Positions 1 to 7,395 of a DNA stretch of 64,000 bases are shown one piece after another (the stretch's first letter is position 1; each line of letters begins with the position of its first letter). The notes beneath the pieces are model-generated. The model was not told the DNA's origin, searched no databases, and saw only the letters and a list, made by a program, of their open reading frames with translations. Where the stretch lies: NCBI GenBank assembly GCA_035315885.1, contig DATFXM010000178.1, forward strand, positions 1 to 64,000, written 5' to 3'. The DNA is from DATFXM01 sp035315885 (GTDB taxonomy: Bacteria; Acidobacteriota; Blastocatellia; UBA7656). Both the position numbers and the translations under genes were made by a program.

Positions 1-681
1 CTCGCGAGCCGCGAGATGGGTGCGACCACTGTCGCCACGTCGCTGACGCTGGCTCGCGCGGCGGGCATCCAAGTTTTTTCAACAGGAGGAATCGGAGGCG
101 TCCATCGAGGAGTCGAGCAGACTTTCGATGTTTCAGCCGACCTGACTGCGCTAGCGTCCACGCCCGTGATCTGTGTGTGTTCAGGCGCAAAAGCGATTCT
201 CGACTTGCCAAGGACAGTTGAACTTCTCGAAACGACTGGCGTACCGATCGTCGGGTTCAAAGCAACAGAGTTCGCGGCTTTTTATTCGAGAAGCAGCGGT
301 CTGCCGGTTGATTATGCAGCGGAGTCGGCCGCGGATGTTGCGCGCTTCGCAACCGTGCATTGGGGGACCGGAGCGAACACCGCGGTCTTAGTGTCGGCTC
401 CTGTGCCGGAGGAATTTGAGATTGACTCGAAAGAGGTGCAGTCAGCAGTCGCCACCGCGCTTGCGCTCGCAGAGGAGAACGGGATTCGAGGGAAAGAGGT
501 CACACCTTATCTTTTGGCCCAACTCGAGCGGTTGACGTCGAGCCGTTCGTTGAAGGCAAACCGAGCGCTACTGATTAACAACGCGAGGATTGCAGCAAGC
601 ATCGCCAAGGCGTTGCGGATGGGAGGAGCGAAGGGGCGAATGGGCGAAGGGGCGGAGGGGCGAACGGAACGGATTCAGTAA
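1..681 (+). CDS. psuG: Pseudouridine-5'-phosphate glycosidase, 5'-truncated by window edge
   Basis: The enzyme cleaves (reversibly) pseudouridine 5'-phosphate to uracil and ribose 5-phosphate. The reading frame is open to base 1 (the codons before the first ATG at 16 read L-A-S-R-E), so the N-terminal part lies outside the window. The conserved STGGIGGVHRG stretch, the SGAKAILDL segment carrying the Schiff-base lysine of the family, and the usual C-terminal NRALLINNARIAASIAKAL helix are all visible. The last ~18 codons (G-A-K-G-R-M-G-E-G...) are not family sequence. They are translated from a dispersed intergenic repeat that starts about base 625, so the natural C-terminus has been replaced. 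The family call is secure; activity of the modified protein is probably unaffected because the conserved core ends before the repeat. Confidence 0.93.
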   Translation, partial: LASREMGATTVATSLTLARAAGIQVFSTGGIGGVHRGVEQTFDVSADLTALASTPVICVCSGAKAILDLPRTVELLETTGVPIVGFKATEFAAFYSRSSGLPVDYAAESAADVARFATVHWGTGANTAVLVSAPVPEEFEIDSKEVQSAVATALALAEENGIRGKEVTPYLLAQLERLTSSRSLKANRALLINNARIAASIAKALRMGGAKGRMGEGAEGRTERIQ

Positions 682-790
682 CGCTGCGACCCTGTTTGCC
701 CACCCAGGTCTTCCCCGCGTCTCCGCGTCTCCGCGTCGCCCCTTCCCTTTTCCTCATCCCCCATCTCCCCATCTCCTCCGCCTTCACTCA
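625..790. repeat. Dispersed repeat family B, copy 1
   Basis: The left side is made of GAAGGGGCGAATGGGCG units and the right side of CGCGTCTCCGCGTC and GCCCCTTC units, so the two sides are roughly inverted. The middle carries CGGAACGGATTCAGTAACGC, which recurs at 24391-24410. Other copies are at about 24360-24480, 44385-44480 and 49560-49800. This copy overlaps the 3' end of psuG and fills the gap before glgC. Confidence 0.7.
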
Positions 791-850
791 CTCGTCCTGT
801 GGCAGTTATACTTTTTCCTTGTCACTGAGCCTTTGGAGGCTGACCTCGGA

Positions 851-2140
851 ATGACAACAGACAAAGTGCTGTCCCTTATACTAGGAGGCGGGGCTGGTCA
901 ACGACTCTATCCTTTAACGCAACAGCGAGCGAAACCCGCGGTACCACTTGGCGGAAAGTACAGGCTGATTGACATACCCGTCTCCAACTGTATCAACTCC
1001 GATCTTCGCCGCATCTTCATTCTCACGCAGTACAATTCTGCGTCGCTCAATCGTCATATCGCGCGCACGTATAGCTTCAGTCGTTTCACCAACGGCTTTG
1101 TAGAGATTCTCGCGGCCGAAATCACACCCGAACGCCCCGATTGGTTTCAAGGCACCGCCGATGCGGTAAGGCAATGTCTTCATCATCTCGACGACTACAA
1201 GGGCGACACGATCCTGATTCTCTCCGGCGACCATCTTTATCGAATGGACTACCGCCATTTCATCGCGCGTCACGAAGACACCGGCGCAGACATCACACTA
1301 TCGGTGACCGCCGCTCTGAGAGAAGATGCGTCGGGGTTTGGGCTGGTGAAGATCGACGATAGCGGACGAGTGGTCGAGTTCAGCGAAAAACCGCAGGGCG
1401 AAGCCCTCGAGCGGATGTTTGTCGATACGACGCAACTCGGCCTGTCTCGCGAACAGGCCGAGCGGAGGCCCTTCTGCGCGTCGATGGGGATTTACGTCTT
1501 CCGAAAGGACGTTCTGCGCAAACTGCTGGTCGACGATATGACTGATGCAGTTGATTTCGGAAGAGAGCTCCTTCCCGGCGCGCTTCAGAAGTACAACGTG
1601 CAGGCGCATCTGTTCGACGGCTACTGGGAGGACATCGGGACCATAGGAGCATTTTATCGCGCCAACATCGAGATGACTCTCCCGTTGCCGCCGTTCAATT
1701 TCTTTGACACAGAAGCGCCGATGTACACGCGTCCGCGCTACCTGCCGGGATCGAAACTTCTCGATTGCGGGATTCAAAGCTCGATCATAACGGAGGGCTG
1801 CATAATCAACGGCGCCACCATCCAGAATTCGGTGATCGGAATACGGAGCCGCATCGATCACGGCTCGAGGCTCGAAGGAGTGTTGATGATGGGCGCCGAT
1901 TTCTATCAAACTCTCGACGAGCTGCAAGGTGACGTGAATCGAGGTCATCCTCGAATCGGCGTAGGTTCCAACTGTTTCATACGCCGCGCAATCATCGACA
2001 AGAATGCTCGCATCGGCGCCGGAGTTCAGATCCAAAACGAGTCCGGACGACAGAACTACGAGGGCGACGGTTTCTGTATCAGAGATGGCGTGGTCATCAT
2101 CCCCAAGAACGGGCTCATTCACGACGGCACGGTCATTTGA
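851..2140 (+). CDS. glgC: Glucose-1-phosphate adenylyltransferase
   Basis: The enzyme makes ADP-glucose from ATP and glucose 1-phosphate, the committed step of bacterial glycogen synthesis. The N-terminal nucleotidyltransferase signature GGGAGQRLYPLT followed by RAKPAVPLGGKYRLID is complete. The GDHLYRMDY metal/substrate motif, the FSEKPQG sugar-phosphate motif and YWEDIGTIGAFY are present, and the C-terminal third is a left-handed beta-helix with isoleucine-rich hexapeptides. I chose ATG 851 (429 residues, normal for the family) because the open frame upstream to base 590 is only repeat DNA. Glycogen phosphorylase is encoded separately at 39839-42322, so the pathway is not one operon here. 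Confidence 0.95.
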   Translation: MTTDKVLSLILGGGAGQRLYPLTQQRAKPAVPLGGKYRLIDIPVSNCINSDLRRIFILTQYNSASLNRHIARTYSFSRFTNGFVEILAAEITPERPDWFQGTADAVRQCLHHLDDYKGDTILILSGDHLYRMDYRHFIARHEDTGADITLSVTAALREDASGFGLVKIDDSGRVVEFSEKPQGEALERMFVDTTQLGLSREQAERRPFCASMGIYVFRKDVLRKLLVDDMTDAVDFGRELLPGALQKYNVQAHLFDGYWEDIGTIGAFYRANIEMTLPLPPFNFFDTEAPMYTRPRYLPGSKLLDCGIQSSIITEGCIINGATIQNSVIGIRSRIDHGSRLEGVLMMGADFYQTLDELQGDVNRGHPRIGVGSNCFIRRAIIDKNARIGAGVQIQNESGRQNYEGDGFCIRDGVVIIPKNGLIHDGTVI

Positions 2141-2224
2141 CACCAGTCCGAATCATGGACGCTTGAACGCACAGATCGATGACTCGCCATTTTTGTGACT
2201 GAGGCATCAGAAAGGTCAATCACC

Positions 2225-3232
2225 ATGACAGCAAGGCAGAATCGACAGTGGAGGCTAACGGCGAGGCCGGTGGGGCTGTTCAAGGAATCCGACTTCAAGT
2301 GGACGGTCGAACCTGTTCCGGAAATCGGCGACGGACAGCTCCTTGTCCACAACCTGTATTTGTCTCTCGATCCGACCAATCGAGGTTGGGCGAATGAGGC
2401 AGATACATATTTGCCTGCGGTGAAGCTAGGCGACGTCATGCGGGGCGGTACCATCGGTGTGGTAGAAGAGTCACGCAATCCTGACTTCGCCGTCGGAGAC
2501 CACGTTTCGGGTCTGTTGGGTTGGCAGGAGTACGCAGTTTCCAACGGCGCGGGTATCACAAAACTCCCGCACAATCCCGCTATTCCACTCACCGCTTACA
2601 TGGGATTGTTCGGTCACATAGGCGCTACGGCATATTTCGGTTTGTTGGACATCGGACGGCCAAAAGAAGGCGAGACGTTGGTTGTCTCCGCGGCCGCCGG
2701 GGCGGTCGGTTCGATTGTGGGGCAGATCGGAAAAATAAAGGGCTGCCGCGTCGTCGGAATCGCGGGCAGCGAGCAAAAGTGTCGCTGGCTCGTTGACGAT
2801 CTCGGGTTTGATGCGGCTATCGATTACAAGAAAGAAGATGTCAGCGCGTCTTTGAAGCAGCACTGTCCGAACGGAATTGACATCGACTTTGAGAACGTAG
2901 GCGGGCGAATATTCGATGCGGTGCTGGCACAGATAAATCTTCGTGCGCGGATAGTCCTGTGCGGGCTGATCTCAGGGTACAACGCGGCGGAGCCGGTTCC
3001 TGGCCCTTACAACTTCGCGATGATTTTGATCAAGCGCGCGCGAGTCGAGGGCTTCATAGTGATGGATTATATGAATCGAGCCGAAGAAGCTTTTCGCGAC
3101 CTCGGCTCGTGGTTGATGTCGGGGAGGCTCAAGTATCGGGTGGACGAAGTCGTTGGTCTCGAACAAGCACCGACCGCGATCAACGGACTCTTCACCGGGT
3201 CAAACATCGGCAAACTTGTCGTAAAAATCTGA
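2225..3232 (+). CDS. NADP-dependent oxidoreductase of the CurA/PTGR (zinc-free MDR) family
   Basis: This is a medium-chain reductase that reduces activated double bonds of enones with NADPH. The N-terminus starts with the family's R-Q-W-R-L-x-A-R-P-x-G pattern. The LSLDPTNRGW motif and the Rossmann cofactor loop VVSAAAGAVGSIVGQIGKIKG are present, followed by DFENVGG. No structural or catalytic zinc ligands are seen. ATG 2225 is preceded by AAAGG at 2211-2215; a GTG at 2195 in the same frame is less likely. The length of 335 residues matches the family. It is downstream of glgC by 84 bp with no obvious functional link. The natural substrate cannot be told from sequence. Confidence 0.88.
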   Translation: MTARQNRQWRLTARPVGLFKESDFKWTVEPVPEIGDGQLLVHNLYLSLDPTNRGWANEADTYLPAVKLGDVMRGGTIGVVEESRNPDFAVGDHVSGLLGWQEYAVSNGAGITKLPHNPAIPLTAYMGLFGHIGATAYFGLLDIGRPKEGETLVVSAAAGAVGSIVGQIGKIKGCRVVGIAGSEQKCRWLVDDLGFDAAIDYKKEDVSASLKQHCPNGIDIDFENVGGRIFDAVLAQINLRARIVLCGLISGYNAAEPVPGPYNFAMILIKRARVEGFIVMDYMNRAEEAFRDLGSWLMSGRLKYRVDEVVGLEQAPTAINGLFTGSNIGKLVVKI

Positions 3233-3292
3233 GTTCCGAACTTTCAAATTTCAAATTTGAAATTTCAGAACTCAGCACTCAGCACTTCTCAT
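3233..3292. repeat. Repeat family A copy 1 / AT-rich hairpin between convergent genes
   Basis: The stretch has a TTTCAAATTTGAAA palindrome followed by CAGAACTCAGCACTCAGCACT, the right-hand arm typical of family A. It lies between the convergent CurA-like gene and the subtilase and includes the subtilase stop codon. It probably acts as a terminator. Confidence 0.5.
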
Positions 3293-5568
3293 GGTCGGGG
3301 AAAGAATTGATTCATGCGTGCGATCAATCGTAACCCGGGTATCGGCGCATCATCGTCTACCGTCAGCAACGACACCGTGCTTATTGCTGCACTCATCGAA
3401 TTCGGATCCAGCAGGGCTCCGCTCCAGATGTCCGAAGCCGCCGGCGAAAAAGCTATTCCGCTAAAACCTCCTCCGTCCGCCCAGAAGTGATTCGCCCGAA
3501 TCGCCGACGTATATTTGCTCTGAGCCACCACCGTCTTGCCCCCGGACGTCCGCATAAGCGTGTTCAATACAAACGCATCGCTCAGCAGAAAACCGTCAGG
3601 CCAAATGCCGGCGTCGCTAAGGAGAAATCCGTCCGATAGCAAGAAGCCATCCGACAGCAGGAACCCGTCCGAAAGCAGGAAGCCATCGGAAAGCAGGAAC
3701 CCGTCAGAGAGCAGGAAGCCGTCCGACAGCAGGAAGCCGTCCGACAACAAGAAGCCGTCCGACAACAGGAACCCGCTGTCCATCACTGCATGTTCGATCA
3801 CGCTTCCGCTATTGTCGGTGAGGTCAAGCTTCAGGTCGTCACCGAGACCGGAAAGCGTCACTCCGGCATTCAACAAGGACTGCCCGGCCTCGATAGAAGA
3901 GGCATCCTGTCTCGTATTCTGCGCGATGCGAACTGCCACAAAACCGTTTACGAGGCCTGCGCCTTCGGTCAACACACGCAACAATGGATCCTCGGAGGCA
4001 AGCGACGGCAACCGCTGCGCGGTGAACCGCAGAATTGCCTTGATCATCGCCGGCGTCAGAGTCGGATTGGCCTGCATCATCAACGCCACGACTCCGGAGA
4101 CTGCTGGTGCAGCCATCGAAGTCCCGGTCAGCTGGCAGTACACGTGCGGGCTGGCACCCGATGTTGAACGGGGAAGCACCGCATTAGGAAGCAGACGATC
4201 GGTGAGAGTCGTCTGATTGCGCGGGGCGGTCGATACGATCTTGCTACCAGGAGCGACAAGGTCCGGCTTCACCACTCCGTCAATCAGACTCGGACCGCGC
4301 GAGCTGTAGGTCGCGACTTCAACCTCGCTTCTCCTGAGCGGTATCGGATTTGGACTCAACACCGGTTGTGAAGCCTGATCGCTCCACGACAAAAACGATT
4401 CGGTCCGGTCCTTCGCGGCGCCAACGGTGATGACGTACGGGTCGTTAGCCGGACTTCCAATCCCGCCGTACACCGTCTGATAGATCGGTTTGCCGGTGGC
4501 GTCGTACCCGACCACAACATCGTTGTGACCGTAGTTCCCCGCCGCGCAAACAACGACGATGCCCGATGCAACGCATCGCTCTGCGGCCTGACACAAAGGA
4601 TCGGTCCGATAGCTCTCCAACACTGGGCCGTTCAAGCTCAGGTTGATCACTCTTATGTTGTAACGAGTCCTGTTCTGGATGCAGAAGTCCATCGCCTGCA
4701 GAACAGAGCTGGTTGTGCCGATGCCATTCTGGTCGAGCACTTTGAGCGACACGATGTTCGCCGCCGGCGCGACTCCCGCAAAGTCGCCGTAGTTGCCCGG
4801 ATACCATTCGGAGCCGCGGCGATCCGTCTGCTGCGAAGCCCAACCGCTGCCGGCGATGATGCCCGACACTGGAGTGCCGTGACCGAAGTCGTCGTAGGCT
4901 GCATCGACAGTCGGCGCGGACGAATCTTGGGCGAAATCCTTGAACGCTACGATCCGACTTACGCCGTTGCGCCGGAAGTCGGGATTACCTGTGCTGATTC
5001 CGGAATCGAGCACCGCCACCCCGATGCCGGAGCCATTCACTCCTGGATAGTTCGTGCCGCTGGCGCCAACCGCAGGCTGAATCAGTTGGTTTGTCCCAAT
5101 CAGCTTTGTTACGGCATCGATATTGGCTGAGATCGCGCGGTCCGGAGCGATTGACTCTACGAGGTCCTCATCGGCAAGTTCAGCGACGCGATCGAGAGGC
5201 AGATCTATGATCGCCGCGCCGACGTTGGTCAGCCGATGCTTGAGTCGCCCGTCGTGGCGCTCAATAACATCTGCTTCAGAGTTGCGAGCTTCAGAGTTGT
5301 GAGCTTCAAAGTTGTTATAGGACGAAAGTGTTCGAACGATGACTCGCTGGACTGTTTGACTACCGGCACTGTTTGCCATGACTAGCGAGCGCAGATCCGG
5401 AGAGAGCTTCGACGGTCTCTGATTTTTTGCGCCGTGTTCCTCGAACTTAGTTGCGAGTACTTCTGCATGCGATGTTGCAGTTTGATTCAGGATTGGGAGC
5501 ATAGACGCCGGCATCAGCAGTACAAACGCTGTCAGCACTGCTGATGCGATGGTCCGTCTTTGCTGCAT
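3289..5568 (-). CDS. Secreted subtilisin-family (S8) serine protease with GFLLSD tandem-repeat tail
   Basis: This is an exported endopeptidase. Numbering is from ATG 5568, chosen because GGAG lies 7 bases upstream; ATG 5580 is in frame but has no ribosome site. Residues 1 to about 35 form a signal peptide (RR followed by a long hydrophobic run). An inhibitor-like prodomain follows. The catalytic triad is complete: Asp188 in VAVLDSGIS, His230 in GHGTPVSG, Ser484 in GTSMAAPAVSG. After the catalytic domain, residues ~599-652 are nine tandem copies of the hexapeptide GFLLSD, then AGIWP and one more copy, followed by a ~95-residue C-terminal region. The repeat DNA (3613-3774) has an 18-bp period with synonymous drift, so the peptide is under selection. 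The substrate is unknown. Confidence 0.92.
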   Translation of the reverse strand: MQQRRTIASAVLTAFVLLMPASMLPILNQTATSHAEVLATKFEEHGAKNQRPSKLSPDLRSLVMANSAGSQTVQRVIVRTLSSYNNFEAHNSEARNSEADVIERHDGRLKHRLTNVGAAIIDLPLDRVAELADEDLVESIAPDRAISANIDAVTKLIGTNQLIQPAVGASGTNYPGVNGSGIGVAVLDSGISTGNPDFRRNGVSRIVAFKDFAQDSSAPTVDAAYDDFGHGTPVSGIIAGSGWASQQTDRRGSEWYPGNYGDFAGVAPAANIVSLKVLDQNGIGTTSSVLQAMDFCIQNRTRYNIRVINLSLNGPVLESYRTDPLCQAAERCVASGIVVVCAAGNYGHNDVVVGYDATGKPIYQTVYGGIGSPANDPYVITVGAAKDRTESFLSWSDQASQPVLSPNPIPLRRSEVEVATYSSRGPSLIDGVVKPDLVAPGSKIVSTAPRNQTTLTDRLLPNAVLPRSTSGASPHVYCQLTGTSMAAPAVSGVVALMMQANPTLTPAMIKAILRFTAQRLPSLASEDPLLRVLTEGAGLVNGFVAVRIAQNTRQDASSIEAGQSLLNAGVTLSGLGDDLKLDLTDNSGSVIEHAVMDSGFLLSDGFLLSDGFLLSDGFLLSDGFLLSDGFLLSDGFLLSDGFLLSDGFLLSDAGIWPDGFLLSDAFVLNTLMRTSGGKTVVAQSKYTSAIRANHFWADGGGFSGIAFSPAASDIWSGALLDPNSMSAAISTVSLLTVDDDAPIPGLRLIARMNQFFPRP
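3613..3774 (-). repeat. 18-bp tandem repeat encoding (GFLLSD)9
   Basis: Nine consecutive 18-bp units inside the subtilase gene encode G-F-L-L-S-D. Units differ mainly at third positions (for example GAC/GAT, AGC/AAC context changes) but encode nearly identical hexapeptides. Confidence 0.9.
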
Positions 5569-6012
5569 GTTGGACTCCATTTCTAGCGCATCCCGTCGTA
5601 GGTGGAAGGCGAGACGCGGTGCGCAACTTCGGAAGAATTTCCCTGACCGTCTGTCAGAGGGGCCGCCCGTGAGAGATCAAGCCAGGTGCCAGAGACTCGG
5701 GGAAGTTTGTACCACATCAAGCCCGCGGAATGAGATGAAATAATTCGCGCAGGACCATACCCCGAGAGGGCGACGTATTGACGAAAGTTTTGATGAACGC
5801 GGATGGGCGCGCTAATGGGTCTGAAAAGGTCAAGTATTGTATGCATGACCATAAAGTCCACGACCATCTCGCGACTCGCGGGGCATTATGGGGTAGTGCT
5901 GAATGGGACAGTGCCGAATTGGGCCGATTCCCCTGACGGCGTTTGTCTTAGTTTGATTCTAGACTGATTGAGTTTGCGCTGTCCCCGGCGTTAACCACCA
6001 ACCGAGCTCGGG

Positions 6013-6102
6013 TTTCACGCCAAGACCGCAATGATTTCGCAAAGACCGCAAGGATTCCGGAGCTTTGCGGCCTTTGCGAACGTTTGCGCTCTTTGCGTGA
6101 GA
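6013..6102. repeat. Repeat family D copy 1 (long GCAAAG hairpin)
   Basis: The arms TTTCGCAAAG...CCGCAAGG and TTTGCGG..CTTTGCGAA, flanked by TCACGC and GCGTGA, form a long imperfect hairpin. The same design occurs at 55648-55752. Confidence 0.65.
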
Positions 6103-6165
6103 CTCGACCAACCTATCGCGCACAGGGGAGAAAGCGCTGACTCATTCAACTCTGACACCTCCCCC

Positions 6166-6195
6166 TTGACCTGACCGCAGCTCCTGGACAATAAT
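6166..6195 (+). promoter_or_regulatory. Candidate sigma-70-type promoter of the phe leader
   Basis: TTGACC at 6166-6171 and AATAAT at 6190-6195 are separated by 18 bases. Transcription from here would start about 6202, giving a short 5' end before the leader peptide. This is pattern matching only. Confidence 0.4.
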
Positions 6196-6262
6196 CACCG
6201 CCACGCTTGGAACAGACAAAGCGATTATGATCTCCAGCTTGCGCTTACAATCTTCGAAAATC

Positions 6263-6358
6263 ATGGCGGTGAGCGAAACCTGCGCGCGCCAAACCGGCTT
6301 CTGGTTCGGCTTCTTTAGCTTTAGCTTTAGCTACTCCAGGGGAGCGGGCGCGCGATGA
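6263..6358 (+). CDS. pheL: Phe-rich leader peptide of the pheA-aroF attenuator
   Basis: A 31-codon reading frame, ATG 6263 to TGA 6356-6358, encodes a peptide whose centre reads FWFGFFSFSFSY. That is six Phe, one Trp and one Tyr in twelve codons (6299-6334). It ends 80 bases before pheA and is followed by mutually exclusive hairpins (see next entry). This is the arrangement of pheL/trpL control peptides: a ribosome starved of charged tRNA-Phe would stall on the run. An in-frame ATG at 6227 would give 43 residues; neither ATG has a strong Shine-Dalgarno sequence. The peptide has no expected function of its own. Confidence 0.8.
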   Translation: MAVSETCARQTGFWFGFFSFSFSYSRGAGAR

Positions 6359-6431
6359 TCTGAATCGACAACGCGACGAGTTGCGAGGCCCGCTACTTCA
6401 ATCGAAGTCAGCGGGCCTCAGGCTTTTGAGG
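6283..6431 (+). promoter_or_regulatory. Transcription attenuator: four-segment 1:2 / 2:3 / 3:4 structure
   Basis: Segment 1 CGCGCGCC (6283-6290) pairs with segment 2 GGCGCGCG (6347-6354), and the Phe codons lie in the loop. An overlapping part of segment 2, AGCGGGC (6343-6349), is exactly complementary to GCCCGCT (6388-6394, segment 3). Segment 3 is also the 5' arm of a hairpin: GAGGCCCGCT (6385-6394) pairs with AGCGGGCCTC (6410-6419, segment 4), extended inward by ACTTC/GAAGT with a 4-base loop and one bulged C. TTTT follows at 6424-6427. Stalling on Phe codons leaves segment 2 free to capture 3 (readthrough). Reaching the stop codon at 6356 masks 2 and lets 3:4 terminate. The U-tract is short, so termination strength is the weak point. 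CCTCA (6416-6420) could also pair with the pheA ribosome site region TGAGG (6427-6431). Confidence 0.75.
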
Positions 6432-6438
6432 CAAACTC

Positions 6439-7395
6439 ATGAAGAACGATGTCCACGACCACGACCAGCAAGGTTTGGTGAATGTCGCCTTTCAGGGCGA
6501 ACACGGCGCATTCAGCGAGGATGCCGCCAGACGGCTCTTCGCTAAAGCAATACAGACGTTGCCCTGCCGCTCGTTCGAAGACCTCTTCGACTCGGTAACC
6601 TCGGGCAAAGCTGATTGCGCGGTTGTTCCGATTGAAAACACCCTGGCCGGTTCAGTCCACAAGAACTACGACCTCCTGCTGCAGCATCAACTTACGATTC
6701 TCGCCGAAATCAACCTGAGAATCGTTCACAACCTGATCGCGCTGCGCGGATCTCTGCTCAGCCAGATCAAGCGCGTGTATTCGCATCCCGTAGCCCTGGC
6801 ACAGTGCGAGCGCTTCTTGAGACGGCATAATGAAATGGAGGCGTCGGCGGCTTACGACACTGCGGGCAGCGTAAAAATGATCGTCGAAGCCGGCCGTGTG
6901 GACGAGGCTGCGATCGCCGGAGCAGCCGCCGCACAGTTCTATGACGCTGAGGTTCTCCTGGAAGGCATCGAAGACAACAAGAAAAACTTCACGCGTTTTT
7001 TAGTGCTCGCCACTGCGCAGAACGCTCAGTTCGTGGCTGCACAGCTCACCGCAGACTCACAGAACCAGCCTCGCAAAACGTCGCTGGTCTTTCGAATAAG
7101 CAACCGGCCGGGAGCGTTGTTCAGAGCTCTGGCGGTGTTCGCGCTTCGAGACATCGACCTGCTTAAGATCGAGTCTCGGCCCATTGAAGGACGGCCCTGG
7201 GAGTACTCCTTCTACTTGGACATCGCAGGAGACTCCGCTGACCCGAACATCCAGCGGGCGACCGGCCATCTACAGGAGATGACCGAGAGCGTCCGCGTAT
7301 TGGGTAGCTATCCCGGATCGGAACCCAGTCCCGGACTCGCCGGCGATCCCGTCGGACAAACGACAGTCCATCAAATCGAGAAGGAGATGCAATGA
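6439..7395 (+). CDS. pheA: Prephenate dehydratase
   Basis: The enzyme converts prephenate to phenylpyruvate, the last dedicated step to phenylalanine before transamination. The catalytic domain (residues ~10-195) begins VAFQGEHGAFSE and contains VPIENTLAGSV and the NFTRFLVL motif with the catalytic Thr-Arg-Phe. A C-terminal ACT domain (~215-290) carries the phenylalanine-binding PGALFRAL and ESRP motifs, so end-product feedback inhibition is expected. No chorismate mutase domain is fused. A GAGG ribosome site lies at 6428-6431. The stop overlaps the start of aroF by 4 bases (ATGA), indicating translational coupling. Upstream sits the phenylalanine attenuator, which fits this gene's role. Confidence 0.96.
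   Translation: MKNDVHDHDQQGLVNVAFQGEHGAFSEDAARRLFAKAIQTLPCRSFEDLFDSVTSGKADCAVVPIENTLAGSVHKNYDLLLQHQLTILAEINLRIVHNLIALRGSLLSQIKRVYSHPVALAQCERFLRRHNEMEASAAYDTAGSVKMIVEAGRVDEAAIAGAAAAQFYDAEVLLEGIEDNKKNFTRFLVLATAQNAQFVAAQLTADSQNQPRKTSLVFRISNRPGALFRALAVFALRDIDLLKIESRPIEGRPWEYSFYLDIAGDSADPNIQRATGHLQEMTESVRVLGSYPGSEPSPGLAGDPVGQTTVHQIEKEMQ

Larger units (their letters stand above)
5569..6226. other. Long non-coding interval upstream of the pheA operon
   Basis: No convincing gene is seen. The interval separates the divergent subtilase and pheA operon and holds a family D hairpin (about 6013-6102) and a candidate promoter for the pheA leader near 6166-6195. A 94-codon minus-strand frame at 5583-5867 lacks any recognisable protein feature. 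Confidence 0.6.

Noticed and set aside
590..850. N-terminal extension of GlgC
   Set aside because: The in-frame codons are translated repeat DNA; the enzyme family begins at the M-T-T-D-K start at 851.
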